The notes under the pieces: generated by a model | The model's database searches: none | Seen by the model: only the letters and a program-made list of their open reading frames with translations | Told to the model about the DNA's origin: nothing | Program-made: the position numbers and the translations under genes | Source of the DNA: Pseudomicrostroma phylloplanum | Taxonomy: Eukaryota > Basidiomycota > Exobasidiomycetes > Microstromatales | Length of the DNA stretch: 64,000 nucleotides | Assembly (NCBI GenBank): GCA_039545275.1 | Contig: BCHS01000006.1 | Coordinates: forward strand, 248,001 to 312,000 | Reading direction: 5' to 3' | Shown here: positions 33,001 to 43,534 of the stretch, piece by piece | Numbering within the stretch: position 1 is the first letter of the stretch | How the letters are laid out: each line of letters starts with the position of its first letter

Positions 33001-33196
33001 CTTGACTGTCTCGTAGTTGCATTGGTGGAAAGCACCGAGGGAGAGCGTAATCGCATCAAGCCTCATGACTTCCGCACCGGAGGGATGATGCCCGCGGCTT
33101 CCGCTGCAGGAAACTGACCACGACTGCAATGTGCGACTCACCTTCTGTGTGGCAGGGGTAGGACTGAGGAGGAAGGCATCCAGTGAGGAGTGTCGA

Positions 33197-33275
33197 GGAG
33201 GAGGAGGAGGAGGGAGGAGAGGGGAGAGGAGCTGTTGGAGTGATGGAGAGGGAAGGAGGAGGAGGAGGCGAAAGG
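33197..33275. repeat. GGA-rich polypurine tract
   Basis: GGAGGAGGAGGAGGAGGGAGG-type sequence on the plus strand, interrupted briefly by mixed sequence near 33,225-33,245. It parallels the tract at 7672-7745 in composition and in the GAAGGGCGAAG-like sequence downstream. Confidence 0.75.
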
Positions 33276-33409
33276 GGGGCCCTTATGTATGCCACGAAGG
33301 GCGAAGAAAGGGCGAAGGGAGAGGTTGGTGTAGTTGGTAGGGAGGCAGCGCAGTCGAGGAAACTCACGCCCGTCCACGCCTCTGATCGCGGCCAGGGCAA
33401 AGCATTTTG

Positions 33410-33545
33410 GCGGTGATCCGCCCCTGATCCACTCCTGATCCCACCCCGCCTGGCCCCGCCTGTCGCGAGGCGCACTGGACCCTGATCCCGACTTTCCACT
33501 GATCCGACGTGCACTGATTCAACGTGCACCTGACGCACCACGCAC
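33410..33545. repeat. GATC/GTGCAC motif cluster
   Basis: Several CTGATCC words (e.g. CCCCTGATCCACTCCTGATC) are followed by CTGATCCGACGTGCAC, CTGATTCAACGTGCAC and CTGACGCACCACGCAC. The GATC plus GTGCAC combination recalls the array at 8005-8265. Confidence 0.45.
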
Positions 33546-34435
33546 ACCACAGGCGTAGGTGTAAGCACTCATTCGATCAGTGATCTTTACCACGCAACGA
33601 AACTGCTCACCTCAGATCAGATTAGCTGGGCCAACGGTGAATCAGCGTCTGCCGCTACTGCCGGCCTCTCCCCGCCATCCACCTGCCAGAATCTCACTTT
33701 GCCCTTCAGACCTCTCAGATCAGATCAGCCGCCATTTCTTGGGTGCGCGCGCTCCAGATTACCCTGATGTGCGACCTCACCCTCAGTGCAAGGATATGTG
33801 CCATCAGGTACCCTTGAGCACTCCTCGCCGCCATGCATCCACTCTCGGGTGCTCCGCCACCGCCTGTCATGGCGCTTCGAGAATGTAGCTTGATTCCTCC
33901 TACGCTTGTCCTCTCCGTTCGAGGTGATTTGCCGATAGCTTTTATTGGATTCCTCGACTCAGTCCATGTTAGTGCTTAGTGCTTGGTGACTCTGATGAGA
34001 CACCCGTGTACGGTATCAGTAAGACAGTCGCACCGAAGTAGCCCAGATGCGGGGTTCGAAATTGGGCGTGAGAGTGGAGTTGAGGGAATTTCTACTTGAC
34101 AGGCGACGCGAGATGCGTCCCTTTCCGCCCGGAGCTGCAGGCGCACAGGCGCAGGCACCACGCCTCCACGCCAAGAAGACGGGGATCCTACGCCCAGGTG
34201 GATGTTCCTTCCTCCTACGCATCCCTACCATTCATCCTTGCTGGGCCCCTCCCCGCCCTTTCCGTTCATCTCTTCCGTCCTCCTTTGTTCCATCGATCGA
34301 AGCTGCGCTTCCTTCGTGTGATCATCACCACTTTCGTTACCTTTACTCCTACTTTTGATCTCCTGGCGAGATCTTTCCAGTGCCTCATTCACTACATCTC
34401 CCTCTTTCTATTCCTCGACGGAACCTGGCAATGCC

Positions 34436-37400
34436 ATGGCAAGCCTATCAGGCTCGCAAAGATGCCTCAACCAACAAGCGCAATGGTCGTTCGACTGCTA
34501 CGGCGAATCGTCATATGCCCAAGAGGCCGTTGCCTCAACATCACAGACGACTGCTCAGCGCCAGCTTCGATCGACACGGTCGTCGGACCTTTCCCCTCGT
34601 AGAGCAGGCTCTCAACGAGGGACAAGAGTCCAACAGCCATCTTCCTCATCGTCATCATCATCATCATCCTCGTCAGCTTCGACAAGCATTCGCTCAGAGG
34701 GCAAGACAACTTCGAGACGGCCCCGCCTTGGCCGCGCCCTCGGACTTCTTTGTGCTGCTTCGAGCCTGGCTGCAGGCTTCTCGCCCATCCAAGAGGTCTC
34801 AGCCAGATCGAACGCGATGCGAAGACACGCTGCAGCAGACTTTGAGGAGACCCGCTTCACAGCAGGCTTTGCTCGTCAGGGCAATGGACAGCAGAGTCGG
34901 CAGCTGGAGCAGCGCGAGGTCAATCGAGTGAGAAAGGTCACCTTCGAGGCCAGCGGCAGCGATGTCGCAGCGCTTAGGACCGGCCACAACTCGTCATCGA
35001 CAAGACCCTCTCACTTGAGTGGTAGGTGGGGTCACACATCGACTTATCTGGAGGATGAGCAGACGGTCCTCTTCATCGGTGGACAAGTCGCTAATGGCTC
35101 CTCTCTGGAGTTCACCAACGACGTCTTCGCACTGAATGTGTCTTCCCTCGTGACCAACTCGACTTCTGGTCCCCGCAAGTCCTGGAGCAAGCTGAACAGC
35201 GACGGCCTGGAGCCCCACGCTTTTGCCGGGCAAGCTGTGACGCAGACAAAGAGCGGAGCAGATCAGATCTGGCTGTTCGGAGGTTACACCGACGACTGTT
35301 CAGCTTCTGCAGCCTGGACATGGACTGCTAGTGAGGGCATGAATAAGTCATGGTCTGCCGTCGGACCTACCGAGGGTCTGACCAGAAAGGCAAGGGCACC
35401 TACGATGGGCGTTCCAGCTGGGACTGGTCTCGCTCGTGGTCAAAATGCGACCGGGACAGCAGTCATGATGCTCGGTGGGCTGGATGTCACGAAAGATTGC
35501 TCCTCTGCAGGCAACGCTTCCACCAACGATGATGGGGCTGTGGTGTGGCAGCTCAACCGCCACAATCTGACCTCTGTCAGGGAGATGGCAGTCAAGGATG
35601 GCAACGGCACCTTTTCCCTAATCGACTACTCCACTGTTGTTGTCCCTGCCGAAGGCCTTGGCAACTCCACCATCTTCTTCGGAGGTATGACAAGCCACGA
35701 CGTGTTTGCCAACTGGACGACGCTGTGGTCCTTCAACCCCTGGACATCTACTTGGGAGACCATTCCTACTACGGGCGAGGTCCCAGCGGGACGTCGAGGT
35801 CACACATCTACCCTCATTAGCAATAATCGAGTGGTGGTGGCCGGAGGAGTGCTCGCGAATGGCACTCTGTCGGACGAAGTCTTTGTTCTCACCCTGAATG
35901 ACACAACAGCAGTCTGGTCTGTTCCCACTTACGCCAAGAACCAGACCGTCGCTGCTCCTGCCAAGGCCTACCATAGCGCACTCATGGTCGAAGACGTGCT
36001 CGTCGTTGGTTTCGGAGCTGTACGCAACGCAACGTCCACATCTGCTTCGTCGTCTAAAGAGCGAAGACGGGCTACTGAGAGCAGTAGCAGCAGTACTGAC
36101 GCTGCTCCGGTCTTCTATCTCGATACCTCGGATGACGATGCCTGGAGATGGGCTGATAGTATTGAAGGCGTTCTCGAAGCACGAGGAGTCGTCCGAGCTG
36201 TGACCTCCACCACCAGCACCCGCTCTTCAACTTCAACAAGGTCCACTTCTGTCTCTTCAACACGGACGTCCACTCGTACTAGCTCGTCCACCAAGACAAC
36301 CTCATCCACCAGCACTTCCTCCTCCACCCGCACTAGCTCATCTACCAGCACTCGATCCTCTGCCTCTGCTGCCTCTACATCCACCCGTGCCGCCACCACC
36401 ACCTCCTCTGCTAGGACTACTACTACCGATGCTGCTGACAGCACCTCGTACTCGGCTGCCCCTGCAGTCACTTCGTCTGCAGACGATGGCGCTGGCTCGA
36501 GTAGTAGCTCTTCAGCAGCCGAGAACCCCATTAGCACCACTGCTGCTGCCCAGACGCAGAGTCCGACGCAGGCTCAGGCTACTCGCTCCTCTTCATCCAG
36601 GAGCAGTGGCTCTGCTACGGCCACGTCCGACGACAGCAGTGGCGCCACCATCACGACGGCTGCGAAGACTGGCGCAGTGGTTGGATCTCTCCTGGGAGCT
36701 GCTGCCTTTGCAGTAGTTCTGGGCGGTCTGTACGCCTACAAGAAGCGCAAGGACTCCTACAAGGAGTGGGCGGCCATGGGACGAGATGCGGAGAGGCGCG
36801 GAGGTAGTGGTGGTGAGGGAGGCGCAGGTGATGCTCCTCCAGTCTCGCTGCTCTGGTTCCATGGAGGCAGGAACGGTGCGAGCGCAGAGGAAGGCTCATT
36901 CACTCAGCAGCCTGCCAACCGTGGTGGGAGGCCTAGACTCTCGGATGCAAGGTCACCCGACGCGATGCTGACGGATCCATTCGCTGCGGCCAATGACTCT
37001 TCCGTTGCTCGTCCCGCCACGGCGGTCTACGCCTCTGGCTTCCACGATGGCTACCTGAGCTACGACCCCTACCGGGCTCCCCTCTCTCCCTTCTCCCTGG
37101 AGGGTCCTTTGCCCGCTGAGCGTCTGCCTCTAGACCGAAATCAATCGAGCGAATCCGTCGCAAGCAGCATCGGTGGCGCCTCACACTGCTCCTACCCCTA
37201 CCTCTCAGCCATGCATCGTCCCTCTCTGGGCGCCTCGCAAGCCAGCCCCAACCCAAGCTCAGCAACCGTTACACCTGCCCTCTCCAGCGTCTCCCCCAGA
37301 GCAGTCATGGCGGAACGCTCCGGTGGTGGCTTCGTCACCAGTCCCTCTGCTCAGCACCCACACCGCTTTTCGGCAAGGGATATGGTGAGCGGATGGGATC

Positions 37401-37810
37401 CTCGGGCGTTGCAGGAGCTCAAGAGTGCTCGAGGGGCTGGTGTGGACGACTCGTTTGATGAGGTCACGCTTGATATGGACCCGCTCGAGGAGGTCGAGGA
37501 TGCGGATGGGAGCATCGTCTTCAAAGGCGACCAGGAGGACGAGGAGGAGGGCTACGAGCGTGTTGCCGAGCTCGGCGAGAGGAAGATGCACATCGATCTC
37601 CGCCACCCTCACCCACACCCACACCTCCAGGCCCTCGTCACCCGCACTAATGGCGGAAGGTCCTACTCGCTGCCTCACCAGACGCCACTCACGAAGACGA
37701 TGTCTACTTCGAGCGTGCCGAGTGCACCTAGAGCCGCGAGGGTCACGAGCGGAAGGGCGAAGAGGAGCATGCTGAGGGTTACGAACGCCTCGCTGGATGT
37801 CGAGTACTAG
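34436..37810 (+). CDS. Kelch-repeat single-pass membrane protein with Ser/Thr-rich stalk
   Basis: Intron-less, 1124 aa. ATG at 34436 has a strong context (GCCATGG); the open frame upstream lacks an ATG. A basic Ser-rich N-terminus is followed by a hydrophobic stretch at about 97-117 (LGRALGLLCAASSLAAGF), a late signal-anchor or signal peptide. Residues about 190-530 carry kelch/galactose-oxidase-like repeats (GRWGHTSTYL...VLFIGGQV; RRGHTSTLI...VVVAGGV) with many N-x-S/T sites. A Ser/Thr-rich, probably O-glycosylated stalk follows, then a membrane helix at about 745-768 (TGAVVGSLLGAAAFAVVLGG) with YKKRK behind it, and a ~350-residue cytoplasmic tail. This suggests a cell-surface beta-propeller with a cytosolic tail. 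Partner and function are unknown. Confidence 0.8.
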   Translation: MASLSGSQRCLNQQAQWSFDCYGESSYAQEAVASTSQTTAQRQLRSTRSSDLSPRRAGSQRGTRVQQPSSSSSSSSSSSSASTSIRSEGKTTSRRPRLGRALGLLCAASSLAAGFSPIQEVSARSNAMRRHAAADFEETRFTAGFARQGNGQQSRQLEQREVNRVRKVTFEASGSDVAALRTGHNSSSTRPSHLSGRWGHTSTYLEDEQTVLFIGGQVANGSSLEFTNDVFALNVSSLVTNSTSGPRKSWSKLNSDGLEPHAFAGQAVTQTKSGADQIWLFGGYTDDCSASAAWTWTASEGMNKSWSAVGPTEGLTRKARAPTMGVPAGTGLARGQNATGTAVMMLGGLDVTKDCSSAGNASTNDDGAVVWQLNRHNLTSVREMAVKDGNGTFSLIDYSTVVVPAEGLGNSTIFFGGMTSHDVFANWTTLWSFNPWTSTWETIPTTGEVPAGRRGHTSTLISNNRVVVAGGVLANGTLSDEVFVLTLNDTTAVWSVPTYAKNQTVAAPAKAYHSALMVEDVLVVGFGAVRNATSTSASSSKERRRATESSSSSTDAAPVFYLDTSDDDAWRWADSIEGVLEARGVVRAVTSTTSTRSSTSTRSTSVSSTRTSTRTSSSTKTTSSTSTSSSTRTSSSTSTRSSASAASTSTRAATTTSSARTTTTDAADSTSYSAAPAVTSSADDGAGSSSSSSAAENPISTTAAAQTQSPTQAQATRSSSSRSSGSATATSDDSSGATITTAAKTGAVVGSLLGAAAFAVVLGGLYAYKKRKDSYKEWAAMGRDAERRGGSGGEGGAGDAPPVSLLWFHGGRNGASAEEGSFTQQPANRGGRPRLSDARSPDAMLTDPFAAANDSSVARPATAVYASGFHDGYLSYDPYRAPLSPFSLEGPLPAERLPLDRNQSSESVASSIGGASHCSYPYLSAMHRPSLGASQASPNPSSATVTPALSSVSPRAVMAERSGGGFVTSPSAQHPHRFSARDMVSGWDPRALQELKSARGAGVDDSFDEVTLDMDPLEEVEDADGSIVFKGDQEDEEEGYERVAELGERKMHIDLRHPHPHPHLQALVTRTNGGRSYSLPHQTPLTKTMSTSSVPSAPRAARVTSGRAKRSMLRVTNASLDVEY

Positions 37811-38111
37811 AGGTGTTCACAAACCTCTGGATCACCGCTGCGTTGAATCTCGCTCAGGAGCCAGGAGTGTAAATAGTGTGCCGTTGTTGTTGTTGTTGTT
37901 GTTGTTGTTGCACCCCCGTCATCTACGCCTATGCCTCATGACACTAATGCTGCCGTTGTTGATATATCTACATGCCGCTACATCGGACATTGCCTCCTTT
38001 TACTACTCTCTTTACTCCCTTTACACCCTCGATTTTCATCTTCTTTTCATTCAACACCCAATCATCTGCCTTGTCTGATGCTCTCGACTCTTTTACTGTC
38101 TCACCGTCTCT
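37811..38111. other. Convergent 3' intergenic region with (GTT)n
   Basis: 301 bp between the 3' ends of the kelch gene (+) and CTU2 (-). It contains a (GTT)n microsatellite at about 37,881-37,911. No terminator motif is distinctive. Confidence 0.5.
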
Positions 38112-40213
38112 CTATACACCTTTATCCCCATCCCCATCAGCAAGCAAGAACCCCCCAACCTTTCCCCTCATTTCCTCCTGATCGATCTTGCGTGTTATAT
38201 GTCCTCCAGCATCGGCACTGGTATCCGCGCCCACTCGTCCCTGCCTACGCTCCTTGTCTGCCGAAGCATACAGTCCCTCCTCGGCTTCGTCGACCGCAGT
38301 GCCCGATGGCAGTCCGGGCTCGAAGGACGAGACGCCGTCGCCGTCACCCTCGCTGTTGCCAAGGTCGGTTGCTCCTGTCGTCGAAGTCTCTCGAGGACTC
38401 ATGCGCGTACGAGCTGCCTCTAGTACGTACCCCGGCAGTGGGAGGACGATCTGCCCGAGTTGAGGCTGGACAGTGTGCTTGACGTGCACTTCCTCTGGTA
38501 CGTCGAGGAGGATGAGGCAGGCGTAGCAGAGGAGTTTCTCTAGCTCGATCCCGCTCCCTTGGGCCGCCTGCTCTGCTCCGTCCGCTGTGGTGGATGGAGA
38601 GGCGTACTTGCTCACATGTCCTTCGCTGTCCAATGCGCCTACGATGCTCAGCTTGCCCTTCCAGTCCGAAGCACCCTTTTGCGCCGGTAGGCCGCAGAGT
38701 GGACAGGCGTTGAGGCCGTTCCAGCGCGGGAGGGCTTTGACGCCCTGCACTAGTCGATTGCCCTTTTGTCCTGTGCCGACGGTCAAAGTGGGGGCGCCTG
38801 ACGAGGAGGCTGCTTGCGTATCTGCGAGGGAGAGAGCATCGAGCGTCGCCTCGATGGGGGCAATATCCCCTTCTGCCGCTTCTGCCATGACTAGCTTCCC
38901 TCCTGTCCGACCGACGGTATTGACTGTGCTGGGCACGCCCTTTTCGAGGTGGAAGATGAAGTTCTCGGTGAGGCGGCCGATGGAGGCCTTCTCCCCCGCT
39001 CCTCCACCATTGCTACTATCGCCGCGCGAGGCGAGGACGGAGGAAGCGACGAGATCCTGTGGGGCGAGATAGCTCAGCCGGAGTGTACGGTTGTAGAAGG
39101 CGAGCTCTTTGGCAAAGCAGTCTCTGAGGGGTCGCAGGACAAGAAGGTCATCCCGCCAGATAGCCGCCGCTCCCTCTACGGGCCATTTGTGCCCTCGTCC
39201 CTTGGCGATGCCGTCGATGAGATTGATGGCACCTCTGCTTGCATTGTCTCCTAGCAGAAGAGCTGCATCTCCCAGCGAGCGGGCGGTCTGAATGAGCAAG
39301 ACCTGGATGAGAAGAGCTTGCAGATCTTCTGCTCTTGTACGGGCAGAAGAGGCGGATGCACGAGAGGTGGAGGGTGGGTCGATTGAGCGAAAGAGTGAGA
39401 GAAGGAGGTCCTTAGGGGTGCTTGAGGCGGAAGTGGTGCTACCCTGAAGTTGCCGTGAGTCTGTCGAGGTGGTATAGGGAGCAGAGAGGGATGGTCAGAG
39501 GCTGTGCCTGTCTACCTCATGATGGTGTGCCAAATCCTCCTCACCCGCAGGTCCTACCAGACAATCCACCACTTCCGTCCCTCCTCCATGCCCAAATACA
39601 TCTTCCAGCTTGAGCGGCACAAAGTGAAGCCCAGCCTCTTCTCCTCCTTGCTCGCTGACAATCTCTCTTATGGCCTCCGTCTGGTCTTGAGCGCCAGGCA
39701 CGAGGGCCGAGTCGTCTATGTATATCACATCTATATGGGTCACCTCGACTGGCCTGGCTTTGCGCGGCTGCGTAGAGGAGGTAGAAGCTTGGTTCCGCGG
39801 AGGAGGAGCTAGAGAGCGGGTGGCGACGTTGAGTAGCGCTCTGAGGGATACGGTGGGAGGAATATGCTGTGTGAGCCCATCGCCTGCTAAAATTGCTCGC
39901 TACGAATGCCATATGCTCACCTGCTGCTCCCCCCGCCACTAAACCCCAAAGCGATTCCTCCCCTCTCTGCGTCCGAGTCCATCCCTTTGCCCTTGCCCTT
40001 GCGAAGTCCATCTACTCCTCCCTGTCTATCGAGGAGAGCTGCTCCCCGAGCATGCTCGAGTATGCCCTTTGCCCGCTGCTCTACGGCTCTTTGAGCGCAG
40101 GGCGTGCACGAGGGGACATTCTTGCGTAGTAGGAGGGTGGAGGGCGAGTCGCAGCGGGAGCATTTCCGTAGCCGAGCGGGCAGAGTGGAGGAGGAAGGAG
40201 ATGGGTCTGGCAT
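38112..40213 (-). CDS. CTU2: Cytoplasmic tRNA 2-thiolation protein 2 (Ctu2/Ncs2)
   Basis: Three exons, 649 aa: 40213-39921, intron 39920-39841, 39840-39516, intron 39515-39444, 39443-38112. With Ctu1/Ncs6 it forms the complex that thiolates the wobble uridine of some cytosolic tRNAs. Evidence: N-terminal Cys pairs ([32 protein letters not shown]), the ATPase-like [15 protein letters not shown] that is rebuilt across intron 1, [27 protein letters not shown], and the C-terminal CPLCGLP and LLCYAC metal-type pairs. The donor of intron 2 is uncertain: GTAGAC at 39515 keeps phase, and a GTAGGA upstream would too, shortening a loop. A Ser/Asp-rich insert lies before the C-terminus. It is divergent from the PP6 gene. 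Confidence 0.87.
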
Positions 40214-40702
40214 AATGACTGTGACCGATGCCAGGAGTATCTGACGATGCTACGAGTCCTTGATGGTACTGCTGATGCTCTCTCTGTCTCTGTCTCTGTG
40301 AGTAGTCGATGCCTCTGTGGCTGCATTTCCCGCGATTTCTTCGGAAACGGGAAGAGGCCAACTTTCTGTGCGATTTGCAACTCCGACGACGGATTGGTGG
40401 ACTCCCTTCCTCATCATCAAGTGGTTGGTGGGGATACGCAACACAGCGACCACCCGCCGAATAGTCCACGGCCTTCTCACTACAGCACAGCAGACGTCGC
40501 CAGCGTACCCTTCCTGCATCGTAGATACAATCTCATAGCGCTACAGCTCACCCCGACGCCCCTCGATTCCAGACACACGGCCGCCCACCCACACAAAGCT
40601 GAGCTCCTGCAGTTCCTGAGCTGCTTCCGCCTCTCGCTCTTCCCACATCCTCCTCCTCCTCCTCGCCGCCGCTACCTCTCTCCTGGCTTCTCTCCGCTCA
40701 GG
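40214..40702. promoter_or_regulatory. Divergent promoter region, CTU2 / PP6
   Basis: 489 bp between the CTU2 start (-) and the phosphatase ATG at 40703 (+). Part is leader; the plus frame is open upstream of 40703, but the PP6 family N-terminus begins at this ATG. No specific operator is visible. Confidence 0.45.
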
Positions 40703-42334
40703 ATGACAGTCGGCAACCCAGACAGCTGGATCGCCCAGCTTCGGCAATGCAAGTACCTCCCCGAAGCCGACATCAAGGCACTCTGCGACCACGTACGGGC
40801 CATCCTCATGGAGGAGTCCAATATTCAGCCCGTCAGCAGTCCAGTCACCGTCTGTGGAGATATTCATGGACAGTTTTGGGATATGCTTGAGCTGCTGAGA
40901 GTGGGAGGGGACCCGCCGGATACGGGGTATATCTTCATGGTGAGCTGGGGAGAGAAGAGGGGAAGATGGAGCAGATGATAGAGGTGGAGCTGAACATGAG
41001 CTCTACCCCACTTCCCGCTCGCCAGGGAGACTTTGTGGATCGAGGCTACTTTTCGCTAGAGACCTTCTCGCTACTCATGGCTCTGAAAGCAAGGTAAGTG
41101 AACAGCGCAGGCAGCCAGATTTTCTCCTTCTCCCACGGCTTCCGCTGATCGTCTGCCACTCTCCCCTGGCTGGTCCTCTACAGATGGCCAGATCGAATCA
41201 CTCTACTCAGAGGCAACCACGAGTCGAGGCAGATCACCCAAGTGTATGGCTTTTATGGTGAGCACGAGGCATGATCAGATACGCATGACGACAGCAGCTC
41301 TGACAGCCTCACGCCCTCCTTTGCAGATGAATGCCAACACAAGTACGGAAATGCCAATGTGTGGAAGAGCTGCTGTCAGGTCTTCGACTACCTGAACCTA
41401 GCTGCTGTGAGTGTATTGGCCAAGCAGAATCAGCCCCTACTAAGCTCAACAGACGCTGATACGTCTATGCGCTCTCCTCGATCCCCGCAGATCATCGATG
41501 GAAGGGTATTGTGCGTGCACGGAGGCCTCTCGCCAGACGTGCGGACACTAGATCAAATTCGCATCATTGCAAGGGCGCAAGAGGTGCCGCACGAGGGAGC
41601 ATTCTGTGACTTGATGTGGTCAGATGTGAGTAGAGCGAGAGGAGAGAGTCTGACGGTCGATTGAATAGCTGATCCTGTGTGGCGCTCCCCCTGTTACCTC
41701 CAGCCTGACGACATTGATACATGGGCCGTGTCGCCGAGAGGAGCAGGATGGTTGTTTGGCTCGAAGGTGACAAGAGAGGTGAGTCAAAGCAACAGGGTAC
41801 GGGGTTTAGATCGCCTGATGTAAAGAGCGTCCCACTGACCTGGGCTTCCTCGCTGCGGCTTCTCACCTCCCTGCTCTCTCTGGCTCAGTTCAACCACGTC
41901 AATGGCCTCGAGCTAATAGCCCGCGCCCACCAACTAGTGCAAGAGGGCTTCAAGCTAATGCACGACAATGGCATCGTCACGGTGTGGTCTGCGCCCAACT
42001 ATTGCTACCGCTGTGGCAACGTGGCGTCCATCTTCCAAGTGGACGACCTCTTGGCCCTGGAGGAGGGCAAGACGGCGGAGGATGCAGCGGGGGAGGCTGA
42101 GGGGGAGAGGACGGCGGCAGAGCGGTTCGGAGAGAAGAACTTCAAGATCTTTGATGCGGGTGAGTAGACGAGATTGGGTCGAGGCGAAGGGGGAAGAGCA
42201 GACTGGGCGAAGGAACGCTATGACTGACTCCCGCTGTGCATATTCTACCCTCACTCTACCCCTCTGTCTTCACAGTGCCGGACCAAGAGCGCACAACGCC
42301 GAGTCGGATGAGTCAATCTCCATACTTTCTGTAG
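40703..42334 (+). CDS. SIT4: Serine/threonine phosphatase, SIT4/PP6 catalytic subunit
   Basis: Eight exons, 332 aa: 40703-40939, 41026-41093, 41184-41257, 41327-41406, 41491-41625, 41704-41778, 41889-42159, 42276-42334; every junction keeps frame. Metal-dependent PPP-family enzyme acting with SAPS-type subunits in cell-cycle and nutrient signalling (family knowledge). Motifs: [83 protein letters not shown]. The start ([20 protein letters not shown]) and [21 protein letters not shown] match SIT4/PP6 rather than PP2A or PP4, and the end SPYFL is the expected tail. A ~30-residue acidic Ala/Glu insert ([20 protein letters not shown]) between the core and the tail makes it longer than the usual ~305-310 aa. 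Confidence 0.93.
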
Positions 42335-43534
42335 CATGAACGTTGGGGACCGGCGGCGTAGCGATTGCAGTGAAGTGGCAGCGGTAGCAGTCGCAGTGGC
42401 AGCGGTAGCATACAGAGCAATGCATCATCATCATCATGACCATACTCAGTAGTAGCGCTAGTAGTGAGGCTCTTCATTGTTCCTTTGAGATCGGACTCGT
42501 GGTCAATGATCTCCACGCTCCAGCTAACAGCCGCCATCGACACTCAAGTTTACCCGTACGCCTGCCCAGACCAAGGCTAAGGCTCAGGCTAAACAGCTCG
42601 AACCTGTCAACACCTCGTGCCTCGTGCCTCGTGCTGAACTGCTCGTCTCGCTTGCTTCTCCTTGTGTTTGTAGCGTCAGACTAGCTTGCAGCGCCTCCGT
42701 CTTGCCTCGCCTTCGTCTCGCTTCGCTTCTGGATGCGGACCCTGAGCCCGCCTGACCGTCAGGCCGGCGGGCGGGGCGAGATTCCCATCCCCCCGGCGGT
42801 GGGTGTGTGTGTGTGCGCGCGAGAGGGGCGGAACGGACGGCAGAGGCAGACGCCGAGTGCAGGGCTGGCCTTGCGCCTGAGCCTTCCGCCTGAAGCCCCC
42901 CCAGCCTTTCGGCGCTGAGAGAGAAGGATGGGCGCAACGCAGCCGCCTTTCGTCATTTCCGCTTCCTTGGGACCGAGGTTGGCATTGCGTTGCGTTGCGT
43001 TGCGTTGCGTTGCCGTACTCTCCAGATCAGAGGCTGCCTTTTCTGCGATTGCTTCATCTACCCTACACTGGTTCAGCTTAGTCTAGCTTGCGCTACTCAA
43101 CATACGGAGGTCTTTTTCGTCACTCTTGCGCACAGCTCGGAGAATTAGGCCAAGCGTCAGCTGCTTCCGGATACTGTCTACCTCCTCCCTCCCTCCTCCG
43201 GTTCGACTTCCTCCTTGCTGTGTCCCTTTACTCGGTTGCAATGGGAACACCTGCCCTCTAACCCGGACCTACCGACCAAGCCTCCGGGCTGCGCTTCGTT
43301 CAAAGGTGCCCTTTCACTCTACTTCCTCTCTTTAGTCGTCCGTTCGTTCGTTCGTTTGCCGGAATTGTACAAACCGAACGATCGCGGGCGTCTGCTCGAC
43401 TATCCGCCGGAAGGAGCTCCACTCATCCATCCCTCATTGTCATCCTCATCCACTACGCTAGGCCAGGCCGCTCGCAATAGCAACTTGGCAAGCTCACCAT
43501 CCCTCTGGCCTCCTCTTCAATCGCCACTTCTACT
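42335..43534. other. Upstream region of the TAY1-like gene, with simple repeats
   Basis: 1.2 kb without a supported gene. It contains CAT/CAG-type short repeats near 42,380-42,440, a (GT)n/(CG) stretch near 42,805-42,825 and a (TTGCG)5 array at about 42,985-43,013. The 3' pyrimidine-rich part is probably the leader of the gene at 43535. Confidence 0.45.

Larger units (their letters stand above)
31503..34435. other. 2.9-kb intergenic gap between MRD1 and the kelch gene
   Basis: No supported gene. It contains the large imperfect palindrome at 32,490-33,000, a polypurine tract at 33,197-33,275 and a GATC-rich motif cluster at 33,410-33,545 (listed separately). Short ORFs at 32,472-32,672 (+) and 32,840-33,022 (-) are the two arms of the palindrome and share LEVEDRR. 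The 3' ~400 bp, pyrimidine-rich, are probably the kelch gene promoter and leader. Confidence 0.5.

Noticed and set aside
34040..34075. GGTTCGAAATT as a tRNA B box
   Set aside because: No matching A box or acceptor stem nearby; no convincing tRNA was found anywhere in the window by eye.
34355..34435. Upstream extension of the kelch frame
   Set aside because: The open frame there begins at a TTG, and the first ATG (34436) has a strong initiation context.
36115..36540. 141-aa antisense ORF rich in Val/Glu
   Set aside because: Shadow of the Ser/Thr-rich stalk of the kelch protein.
42985..43013. (TTGCG)5 as an interstitial telomere tract
   Set aside because: Does not match a TTAGGG-type repeat; simple microsatellite in a leader region, despite lying upstream of a telomere protein gene.
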